DNA of 5,616 nucleotides from a bacterium (GTDB lineage Bacteria > Latescibacterota > UBA2968 > UBA8231), in contig JAQCJA010000333.1 of NCBI GenBank assembly GCA_027593305.1, positions 1-5,616 of the forward strand, read 5' to 3'. The translations under genes and the position numbers were made by a program. A model generated the notes under the pieces. It did not search any database, had not been told where the DNA came from, and saw only the letters and a program-made list of their open reading frames with translations. Shown piece after piece: positions 1 through 5,600 of this stretch (positions within the stretch are counted from its first letter, which is position 1; each line of letters opens with the position of its first letter).

Positions 1-56
1 GATTTTCCAGGCCTCATTTTCCAGGCCTCATTTTCCAGGCCTCATTTTCCAGGCGT
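1..56 (-). repeat. Four tandem copies of a 14-bp repeat downstream of infC
   Basis: Four head-to-tail copies of CATTTTCCAGGCCT (plus strand) lie at 1-14, 15-28, 29-42 and 43-56. The two middle copies are identical. The first begins with G instead of C, and the last ends GT instead of CT. The array touches the window edge and may continue to the left. Read on the minus strand, which is the infC mRNA sense, each full unit gives AGGCCTGGAAAATG: a GAGG purine run 8 nt before an ATG. Each ATG frame (Met-Arg-Pro-Gly-Lys) ends at a TGA that overlaps the next ATG as ATGA. The unit is 14 bp, not a multiple of three, so the array is unlikely to be part of one continuous protein. Whether the chain of starts is functional is speculation. 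Confidence 0.95.
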
Positions 57-103
57 CGATTCCTCGACCTTGGCAGCAGGCTGCAGCCCGCGCACCGAGA
101 TCT

Positions 104-631
104 CTAGGCGGCGATGGGCCGCAGGATCATCGACATCTCGCGCCCTTCCATCTGGGGCAGTTGATCGACGGCCGCAACATCTTCCATCTTTTTGGCGACC
201 TCTTCAAAAACTTCCCGGCCACGATCCTTGTAGGCCATCATGCGACCGAAAAAGCGCATACTGACCTTGACTCGATTGCCCTCGCCGAGAAATCCACGAA
301 TGTGGCCCAAGCGGTATTCAAGGTCATGATCGGAGATATTAGCGGTCTTGATCCGCACAGTCTTCAACTGCACACTGTGGGTCTTCTTGCGCGCCTCTTT
401 CTCTTTTTTCTCTTTGTCGAATCGGAACTTGCCGTAATCCATGATACGGCAGACTGGCGGACGTGCTTCGGGCGCGACTTCCACCAAGTCCAGGTCCGAC
501 GAATCCGCCATGGACATGGCCTCTGTCGTGTCGATGACACCGATCTGTTCGCCTGCGGCGTCGATCAACCGCACCTGTGGAACGCGGATGGACTCGTTGA
601 TTCTCGTGAAAGACTGTTGCTGTCTGGCGAT
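104..631 (-). CDS. infC: Translation initiation factor IF-3
   Basis: IF-3 binds the 30S ribosomal subunit in the cytoplasm, prevents premature 50S joining and proofreads initiator tRNA and start codon. The protein has 175 residues when read from the ATC codon at 631-629, close to the E. coli length of 180. The N-domain opens with RINE (about 10-13), continues through VPQVRLID and ends in the family signature PPVCRIMDYGKF (about 58-69). A Lys/Glu-rich linker helix follows, then the C-domain with RFFGRMMAY and the terminal EGREMSMIL block. An ATG-started frame from 718 would add 29 residues unlike the family, and a promoter lies across that segment. The ATC start has a GGAG ribosome site 8 nt upstream and places RIN near its E. 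coli position. IF-3 genes are known for rare start codons (AUU in E. coli) used in autoregulation. No thrS lies upstream; the neighbouring gene is divergent. rpmI-rplT would be expected beyond the left edge. Confidence 0.96.
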   Translation of the reverse strand: MARQQQSFTRINESIRVPQVRLIDAAGEQIGVIDTTEAMSMADSSDLDLVEVAPEARPPVCRIMDYGKFRFDKEKKEKEARKKTHSVQLKTVRIKTANISDHDLEYRLGHIRGFLGEGNRVKVSMRFFGRMMAYKDRGREVFEEVAKKMEDVAAVDQLPQMEGREMSMILRPIAA

Positions 632-639
632 AACCTTGG

Positions 640-643
640 CTCC
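640..643 (-). promoter_or_regulatory. Shine-Dalgarno site that decides the infC start
   Basis: GGAG on the minus strand lies 8 nt before the ATC codon at 631-629. No comparable purine run precedes the in-frame ATG at 718-716 at useful spacing. This favours initiation at ATC, a rare start codon. Confidence 0.7.
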
Positions 644-689
644 AGAACACGTGGATGATATGCGGCGGAATACAATTGCAGTTGGCCGG

Positions 690-718
690 AATATACCCTT
701 GTGCCACAAGTGTTGCAA
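690..718 (-). promoter_or_regulatory. Sigma70-type promoter for infC
   Basis: On the minus strand, TTGCAA (718-713, 4 of 6 to TTGACA) is separated by exactly 17 bp from TATATT (695-690, 5 of 6 to TATAAT). Transcription would begin near 683 and give a leader of about 50 nt to the ATC start. The in-frame ATG at 718-716 falls inside the -35 box, so a transcript from this promoter could not include it. This is a consensus match by eye only, with no experimental support. Confidence 0.6.
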
Positions 719-730
719 GAGGCTCTGCGC

Positions 731-751
731 CGATCCCAGGACGATCCCAGG
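731..751. repeat. 10-bp direct repeat with 11-bp period in the divergent intergenic region
   Basis: CGATCCCAGG occurs at 731-740 and again, identically, at 742-751, with one base between. The 11-bp period is about one DNA turn, so both copies face the same side of the helix. The pair lies immediately upstream of a candidate -35 box for the kinase gene, and its near edge is about 12 bp beyond the infC -35 box. That position would suit a regulator site, but no known operator is recognised. Confidence 0.5.
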
Positions 752-779
752 TTGCCCGCAGGTCCTGCCGGCTTATCTT
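752..779 (+). promoter_or_regulatory. Weak candidate promoter for the kinase-dehydrogenase pair
   Basis: TTGCCC (752-757, 4 of 6) and TATCTT (774-779, 4 of 6) are separated by 16 bp. Transcription would begin near 786 and leave a leader of about 75 nt. TTGACC at 778-783 was also considered as a -35 box but has no -10 partner. A promoter is expected somewhere here because the gene upstream is divergent, but this exact assignment is weak. Confidence 0.3.
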
Positions 780-860
780 GACCGCATCGTCCTGATACAC
801 AGGCGCGTATGCAGTTCGATGGTTGGACTGGTCTTTACGACCCCAAAAGGGTATTGAAAT

Positions 861-1889
861 TTGAACAAATTCGACGTGTGTGGCATAGGCCATGCACTGG
901 TGGACGTGCAGTACTCCGTAACGCCGGACACGTTGACAGATCTCGGCGTAACAAAGGGAGTCATGACTCTCGTCGATGGCGACAGGCGACGAGACATCGT
1001 CACGGGTCTGGGTGATACCCTTGTCAACAAGGCTTCCGGCGGGTCGGCGGCCAATACGATGATCACCGTCGCTCGATTCGGGGGGCGGGCACATTATGCG
1101 TTCCAGGTGGGTGATGATGAGTTGGGGAGCTTCTATCGCAAGGATCTGGAAGCAGCCGGCGTCGCCAGCAACCCGACAGCGATTCAGTCCGGAGCCACCG
1201 GAGAGTGTCTGGTGTTCGTTACGCCGGATGCAGATCGAACGATGAATACCTTCCTCGGGGCAAGCGCGACAATGGGCCCGCATCAGGTTGACGAGGCGGT
1301 CATCCACGCCAGTAGCTACGCCTATCTCGAAGGCTACCTGATGACCACCGAGAGCGGCCTAGCAGCCTGTCAGTCAGCAGCAGCCACAGCCCGCGTGGCG
1401 GCCACAATCGTATCGCTGACCCTGAGCGATCCTTTTGTCGTAAGCGCCTTCAAAGCCGGTTTCGACAGTATTATGGAAAGTGGCATCGATCTGCTGTTCT
1501 GCAATGAGGACGAAGCCCGGGCCTTCACTGGCCTCGATGACCGCGCGGCAGCCGCAGGTGCACTGGCGCAGCGTGTTCCCCGCGTGTGTGTCACCCTTGG
1601 CCCCGATGGGGCGCTCATCATTGACGGCGACGGCAGACCAGAAATCGTCGCGGGTTTTGCCACACGGGCTATAGACACAACGGGGGCGGGCGACACCTTC
1701 GCCGGCGGCGTCCTCTACGGCCTGACACACGGCTTGTCCCTGAGCCAGTCCGCCCTGCTGGGAAACTATGGCGCCGCCCACGTCGTCTCCGCCTTCGGGC
1801 CACGCCCGACAGCGCTGTTGGCTGACCATATTGATGACATTCTGGCACGTCGCGCGCCAGCGCCCGCCGATCTGCAGCAGACCAGTTGA
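861..1889 (+). CDS. PfkB-family carbohydrate kinase, adenosine-kinase-like
   Basis: A cytoplasmic ribokinase-fold enzyme of 342 residues, full length for the family, that transfers the ATP gamma-phosphate to a sugar or nucleoside hydroxyl. The N-terminus has the GIGHALVDV opening (8-16). The first PfkB signature is GGSAAN (60-65), followed by QVGDDELGSFY (82-92). The stretch TPDADRTMNTFLGAS (121-135), the LEGYL block (156-160), SDPF (189-192) and NEDEA (215-219) are all typical of the adenosine-kinase-like branch. The second signature DTTGAGDTFAGG (272-283) carries the catalytic base Asp278 and the anion hole. The start is TTG at 861: an in-frame TGA at 855-857 excludes anything further upstream, and AGGG at 848-851 sits 9 nt before it. 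The stop overlaps the next gene's start. Adenosine is the best guess for substrate, but PfkB enzymes also use ribose, fructose phosphates, ketodeoxygluconate and other sugars, so I withhold a gene symbol. Confidence 0.93.
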   Translation: MNKFDVCGIGHALVDVQYSVTPDTLTDLGVTKGVMTLVDGDRRRDIVTGLGDTLVNKASGGSAANTMITVARFGGRAHYAFQVGDDELGSFYRKDLEAAGVASNPTAIQSGATGECLVFVTPDADRTMNTFLGASATMGPHQVDEAVIHASSYAYLEGYLMTTESGLAACQSAAATARVAATIVSLTLSDPFVVSAFKAGFDSIMESGIDLLFCNEDEARAFTGLDDRAAAAGALAQRVPRVCVTLGPDGALIIDGDGRPEIVAGFATRAIDTTGAGDTFAGGVLYGLTHGLSLSQSALLGNYGAAHVVSAFGPRPTALLADHIDDILARRAPAPADLQQTS

Positions 1890-2839
1890 AAATCCTCGTT
1901 TTCTTTCCGTTTACGGCACCACAATTGGCTGAGCTCAGCGAACTGGCCGGGAGTCTGGGTGGGCATGAGATCGTCCACGCCAACACCGAAGAGGAAGCGG
2001 TGCAGTTGGCCACCGGATGCGAGGTTCTGCTTGGCTATTTCCCACCACCGGTCGCGGCCGCCACCAGAGATCTGCGCTGGATTCAGTCCTTCAGCGCCGG
2101 CATGGACAAGTTCCTCTACCCGGAAATCATCGAGCGGGGCGAGGTCGTGGTGACGAATATGGCCGGTCTCTATGCGCCGCAGGGAGGAGAGCATGCCTGG
2201 GCCTTCCTGCTGGCATTGACCCGGGGTCTGTTGCCGTCGATACGGAATATGGCGGAGCGGTCCTGGGGGCTGAGTGGCCCGATTGTCGAGCTGACAGGGA
2301 GCACTCTCGGTATCATCGGCCTCGGTGGTTTTGGTACCGAGACGCTGCAGCGTGCTGCCGGGTTCGGTATGCGTGTCATTGCCCTCGATCCCGTGCGCCT
2401 GACGGCCCCTCCAGGTGTAGATGCAGTGCGCCCTCCCACCAGGGAGAACCTGCACTGGCTGCTGGCAGCTGCCGATGCGGTCGTTGTTGCCTGCCCCCTC
2501 ACCGCGGAAACGCGGCATATGATTGGCCCCGAGGAACTGGCGGCCATGAAGAGCTCCGCCTACCTGGTGTGTGTCAGCCGGGGCGGCATCATCGATGAAG
2601 AGGCCCTGGCGCAGGCGCTGCACAACGGGGATATTGCCGGTCTCGATGTTGTTGAGGCGGAGCCTCTGGGCACCGACAGTCCCCTGTGGGATGCGCCCAA
2701 CCTGATCCTGACCCCCCACCGCGCGGGTGCCTCCCAGCATCGTCCGCGCAAGACTTTTGAGTTCTTCCGTGACAACCTTGCACGCTACCTGCGGGATGAG
2801 CCACTCGTCAACGTCGTCGACAAACGTCGCGGCTTCTGA
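1886..2839 (+). CDS. D-isomer-specific 2-hydroxyacid dehydrogenase, NAD(P)-dependent
   Basis: A cytoplasmic oxidoreductase of 317 residues, interconverting a D-2-hydroxyacid and its 2-ketoacid; the substrate cannot be told. The N-terminal part of the split catalytic domain includes the WIQSFSAGMD stretch (65-74). The Rossmann domain has GLGGFG (145-150), with Asp168 in place to bind the adenine ribose, which favours NAD over NADP. The catalytic triad is complete: Arg232 in SRGG, Glu259 in EAEPL and His278 in TPHRAG. Length and order are normal, and no truncation is seen. The TTG start at 1886-1888 overlaps the kinase TGA (1887-1889) as TTGA. No clear ribosome site precedes it, so translation probably depends on ribosomes finishing the kinase. 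The start fits because KILVFF is the usual first beta strand. Glyoxylate/hydroxypyruvate reductase-like or phosphoglycerate-dehydrogenase-like activity are both possible. Confidence 0.93.
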   Translation: MKILVFFPFTAPQLAELSELAGSLGGHEIVHANTEEEAVQLATGCEVLLGYFPPPVAAATRDLRWIQSFSAGMDKFLYPEIIERGEVVVTNMAGLYAPQGGEHAWAFLLALTRGLLPSIRNMAERSWGLSGPIVELTGSTLGIIGLGGFGTETLQRAAGFGMRVIALDPVRLTAPPGVDAVRPPTRENLHWLLAAADAVVVACPLTAETRHMIGPEELAAMKSSAYLVCVSRGGIIDEEALAQALHNGDIAGLDVVEAEPLGTDSPLWDAPNLILTPHRAGASQHRPRKTFEFFRDNLARYLRDEPLVNVVDKRRGF

Positions 2840-2843
2840 CGCA

Positions 2844-2912
2844 CGGATTGCCCTTCCGATCCATCGCGACTCCGGCGACCCCGCTGCCATGTAGACGGGC
2901 AGCGGCAATCCG
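2844..2912. repeat. Nested, partly competing inverted repeats after the dehydrogenase gene
   Basis: The outer arms CGGATTGCC (2844-2852) and GGCAATCCG (2904-2912) are perfectly complementary over 9 bp. The inner arms CCGCTGCC (2881-2888) and GGCAGCGG (2898-2905) form an 8-bp stem with a 9-nt loop. The two stems share bases 2904-2905, so they cannot both form fully. The structure may mark the 3' end of the kinase-dehydrogenase mRNA, but no T-tract follows. Confidence 0.6.
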
Positions 2913-2918
2913 GTATCC

Positions 2919-2939
2919 CCACGGATCCTGCTCCCGTGG
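2919..2939. repeat. Small hairpin, 6-bp stem
   Basis: CCACGG (2919-2924) and CCGTGG (2934-2939) are perfect inverted repeats around a 9-nt loop. This is the third stem in a 100-base stretch after the dehydrogenase gene. The following bases (TTGAGGG) are not a terminator tail. Confidence 0.45.
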
Positions 2940-3052
2940 TTGAGGGATTCCCATCCCGTCCTGCGACAGACGCCCCTCCCAAGCATCCCATCCGGCATCC
3001 CCAAGGGCGGCCTAACGCCGCAGGTAGATCCGTAGTGCGCCAGCGCAGACCG

Positions 3053-3058
3053 TATAAC
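3053..3058 (+). promoter_or_regulatory. Possible -10 box for the MFS-HEAT gene
   Basis: TATAAC matches the -10 consensus at 5 of 6 positions and would place transcription start near 3064, about 63 nt before the ATG at 3127. No recognisable -35 box lies 16-18 bp upstream, so this would need an activator or another sigma factor. It is weakly supported. Confidence 0.3.
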
Positions 3059-3126
3059 ACATCTCCCATTTCCATTCTCCTGCCGTATCTTTGCTCTTTC
3101 GGTTCAGTGAAAGGAACGACGAGAAC

Positions 3127-5496
3127 ATGACAGATGTTGCCGCCACGTCTGGCGGCCGGGGTAGCCTGACCCGCGGCGAGGCGAGGCGCGCCATGCGGGG
3201 TTTCATAGCCGCCAGTGGCTTCTGGGGCATGTGGGGGCAGACCGTAGGGATCGGCACTGCGGTGTTCACAGGCTACGCCCTGCATCTGGGAGCAGATGCC
3301 GCCTACGTGGCATTGTTCACGTCCGTGGCATACTTGCTGGCAGTGGGCCAACTCATCGTGCCGGTCCTTGGCAGGAAGCTCCGACGTCGCAAGAGGTATA
3401 TCGTCAGCGTCGGTTTCGCTGAAATCCTGTTCCGCAGTTCCCCCGCGCTGATTCCGTTCCTGTTCGTCGAGCATCTGCGCCTCGAAGCCATGATGGTCTT
3501 CGTCGGTATAGGCCTGCTGTGCGGTTACTCTCTGTCGCCCTTCTACAATACCTGGGTCATCAACGCGGTACCGGAGAACATCCGTGCGCGGTTCACCAGC
3601 CGACAGACGATCATTTCCACCTTGGTGGCCATGTTCTCCGGCTTTGCCGTAGGTCGCTACATCGACAGTTTCGCGCCGGATGAGAAGCAGGTGGGGTTCA
3701 ACGTCGTCTTCGGTGTTGGCGCGCTGTTCGGCTGGCTCGGTTACACTGCTCTGAGCCGCACTCCCTTTGCTTCGGGAGCCGATATGCGAGAGGGCGGGGA
3801 CACCGTTGGTGGCTTCACGCGCCTGATGGAGCCCTTCCGCGATCGCAACTTTACCCGTGCCGTCCTGTGCTTCGGCGCGTGGACCTTAGCCGTCGGGATC
3901 GACGGATCGCTCTACGGTGTATTCATGATCGAACACCTGGAGATATCCTACACGGAGATCTCGCTGTTCAATGCAGTGTTCATGGTCACCAGCATCGCCG
4001 GCTACCGGCTCTGGGCCAGTCTCGTCGATCGCTTTGGCAGCAAGCCGGTGCTGCAGATTCTGATGGTACCCACGGCCTTCCTGCCCCTCATCTGGGCGTG
4101 GAACGCGCCCGGAGCCTACTACCTGGTCCCTGTCGCCCTTGCCCTCAGTGGCATTCTGTTCTCCGGCATCATTGTTGCCGCCACTCCTCTGCTCTACGGC
4201 CTGGTCCCGGCCGGCGAGCAGCGACCCTATTACATGGCCTCCTGGTCGGCGACGGTGAACCTTATGGGTGCCGTGGGTCCCTTTGTCGGTAGCTTGCTGG
4301 TGCGACTGCTGCGCGACATCTCGTATGACTTCAATGGCTTCAACGTGGGCCATCTGCAGATCATCTTCATGCTCAGCGTTGTGGCGCGAGTCCCGGCGAT
4401 TCTGCTTCTCAAACTTGTATCGGACCGCGGTTCGATTTCGTCGAGACATCTGCTCTCACACCTGTTCCGCGGCAACCTTCTGAGCTACACCTTCAACACC
4501 GCCGTCTACAACATCGCCAGCCAGGAGGAGCGTCGCGCCCGCGCCGCCCTTGCCCTGGGGCGGTCGGGCAGTCCTCTGGCAATTGAGCAACTGATTCAGG
4601 CGCTTGCCGACGCCAGTCCCGTCGTGCGTCGCAGCGCCGCGCGGGCTCTTGGCGAGACCGGATCACCTGAGGCCTCAGAATCCCTCATACGCGAACTCCT
4701 CGACGGTGAATCGGATATTCGCTCCGAGGCCGCGGAGGCTCTGGGGCGCCTGGGCCATCAAGGTGGCATCGATCCATTGATCAATTCACTGGATGATGTG
4801 GATCCCAGGGTGCGAATCAGCGCCATCCGCGGACTCAGTGAAATCGGTGGTCCCGAGGTCCGTGAGTTGTTGTTCTGGTATTTCGGTGAACACCTGGACG
4901 ATACGGTCACGTTCCCGACGCTGGTGGATGTGCTCAGCCACATGGGTGATCACCGGGTCGTGAAACCAACCCTGCACCGAATCGATCGCTTCCGCTCCGC
5001 GGCGGTTCGCCTGCAGTTGCTCAACGGTACCTGTCATGCCCTTGGAGCCGATGGCGAATTCTACCGACTGTTGTCGTATGACGAATCACGGCGGGCGACG
5101 ACGCTGACAAGACTCCTGCGCCGGGCCTCGAATTCCCTGTCCCGCAGCGCTGCCCTGGATGTGGAAGTCCGTGAACAGACGCGAGATGGCCTCGAACGTA
5201 TGCGCCGGGCCCATGACGGAGAAAACCTGGATTGGATGGAAGAAGCGGCATTGCAGGTGGCTGGCGCAATACGTGATGGCTTGTCGGCGACAGGGCGGCC
5301 ACCCTTTGAGGTCCTGTCGATCTATCTGGTGATCCTGGCCCTGGAAAGCTTCCTGCAATGTCAGGCCCGAATGGATCTACCAGAGGCACGCGAGATTTTC
5401 GTCACCGTTTGCATATCGCGCATCGGCATCCTTGTCGCCGAACTCGAAACGTCAGAGCCAAGAAGCTCGGACGATGACGAACCATTGGCCGAGTAG
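3127..5496 (+). CDS. MFS transporter fused to C-terminal HEAT-like repeats
   Basis: A predicted inner-membrane protein of 789 residues, about twice the usual MFS length. Residues 25-430 form twelve hydrophobic segments, roughly 25-51, 58-81, 91-114, 119-140, 160-180, 190-210, 243-268, 276-300, 307-327, 329-353, 365-395 and 407-430. The basic loop LGRKLRRRKR (81-90) lies between segments 2 and 3. PENIRARFTSRQ (149-160) follows segment 4, and the MFS-type DRFGSKP (301-307) lies between segments 8 and 9. Helical HEAT-like repeats begin at 467, and an unassigned helical region runs from about 593 to an acidic tail. I chose ATG at 3127 because AAGGA lies 11 nt upstream and the basic, soluble leader then fits an MFS protein. 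A TTG at 3091 would add 12 residues but has no ribosome site. No frameshift is seen at the junction, so the fusion looks genuine. The transported substrate is unknown. The helical half is predicted to be cytoplasmic (even number of helices, basic loops inside). Confidence 0.9.
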   Translation: MTDVAATSGGRGSLTRGEARRAMRGFIAASGFWGMWGQTVGIGTAVFTGYALHLGADAAYVALFTSVAYLLAVGQLIVPVLGRKLRRRKRYIVSVGFAEILFRSSPALIPFLFVEHLRLEAMMVFVGIGLLCGYSLSPFYNTWVINAVPENIRARFTSRQTIISTLVAMFSGFAVGRYIDSFAPDEKQVGFNVVFGVGALFGWLGYTALSRTPFASGADMREGGDTVGGFTRLMEPFRDRNFTRAVLCFGAWTLAVGIDGSLYGVFMIEHLEISYTEISLFNAVFMVTSIAGYRLWASLVDRFGSKPVLQILMVPTAFLPLIWAWNAPGAYYLVPVALALSGILFSGIIVAATPLLYGLVPAGEQRPYYMASWSATVNLMGAVGPFVGSLLVRLLRDISYDFNGFNVGHLQIIFMLSVVARVPAILLLKLVSDRGSISSRHLLSHLFRGNLLSYTFNTAVYNIASQEERRARAALALGRSGSPLAIEQLIQALADASPVVRRSAARALGETGSPEASESLIRELLDGESDIRSEAAEALGRLGHQGGIDPLINSLDDVDPRVRISAIRGLSEIGGPEVRELLFWYFGEHLDDTVTFPTLVDVLSHMGDHRVVKPTLHRIDRFRSAAVRLQLLNGTCHALGADGEFYRLLSYDESRRATTLTRLLRRASNSLSRSAALDVEVREQTRDGLERMRRAHDGENLDWMEEAALQVAGAIRDGLSATGRPPFEVLSIYLVILALESFLQCQARMDLPEAREIFVTVCISRIGILVAELETSEPRSSDDDEPLAE
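4525..4902 (+). other. HEAT-like repeat region within the MFS fusion protein
   Basis: Residues 467-592 fall into four repeats of about 32 residues: 467-498, 499-530, 531-560 and 561-592. Each has the pattern of a first helix with A-A-x-A-L-G, a Gly-containing turn, then a second helix L-I-x-x-L and a D-x-D/S-P or similar turn leading to V-R. Examples are ARAALALGRSGS, SAARALGETGSPEA and EAAEALGRLG. This is the bacterial HEAT / PBS-lyase-type repeat, which usually makes a protein-binding superhelix. The fourth repeat is more divergent (FWYFGEHLDD). Confidence 0.85.
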
Positions 5497-5578
5497 CGGA
5501 TTCGCCGTCGTGCCGGGCTATTGGCAGGTCGGTGACCAGATCGCAGGCATACGGCGCCGAGTGGGTCGGGATCACCGA

Positions 5579-5595
5579 GGTTGTCATACACAACC
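5579..5595. repeat. Perfect 6-bp inverted repeat, 5-nt loop
   Basis: GGTTGT (5579-5584) and ACAACC (5590-5595) pair perfectly around CATAC. It lies about 80 bases after the MFS-HEAT stop and could be part of the transcript end or a regulator site. No T-run follows within the window. Confidence 0.5.
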
Positions 5596-5600
5596 ACGGC

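Larger units (their letters stand above)
2840..3126. other. Non-coding spacer between the dehydrogenase and the MFS-HEAT gene
   Basis: I see no convincing gene in these 287 bases. The spacer contains inverted repeats just after the dehydrogenase stop, a small GCGGC-ctaac-GCCGC hairpin at 3007-3021, and a possible -10 box at 3053-3058. No hairpin is followed by a run of T, so an intrinsic terminator is not supported. Transcription could end by Rho or read through into the transporter gene. Confidence 0.6.

Noticed and set aside
79..88. Palindrome GGCTGCAGCC downstream of infC as a terminator
   Set aside because: It has no loop between its arms and no T-run on either side. infC probably continues into rpmI-rplT rather than ending here.
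640..655. Small hairpin (TCCA...TGGA) overlapping the infC ribosome site
   Set aside because: Only four base pairs with a 7-nt loop, too weak to claim as a translational control structure.
161..658. 165-residue open frame on the plus strand opposite infC
   Set aside because: It is the antisense shadow of a highly conserved gene, with no family motif of its own.
632..718. 29-residue N-terminal extension of IF-3 from the ATG at 718
   Set aside because: The extension does not resemble IF-3 N-termini, has no ribosome site, and lies across a good promoter. The ATC start fits better.
339..1307. 322-residue open frame on the minus strand across infC, the intergenic region and the kinase
   Set aside because: It overlaps two clearly recognised genes in other frames, and its residues have the arginine/histidine-rich look of a GC-driven spurious frame.
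1766..3004. 412-residue open frame on the minus strand opposite the dehydrogenase
   Set aside because: It covers the antisense of a gene with a full catalytic triad, has no motif, and is explained by GC-rich codon bias.
3091..3126. TTG start at 3091 for the MFS-HEAT gene
   Set aside because: No Shine-Dalgarno precedes it, and it adds 12 residues before a well-placed ATG that has AAGGA 11 nt upstream.
5361..5597. Minus-strand open frames at the right edge as the end of a convergent gene
   Set aside because: They would run about 95-135 bases into the MFS-HEAT coding sequence and show no recognisable domain.
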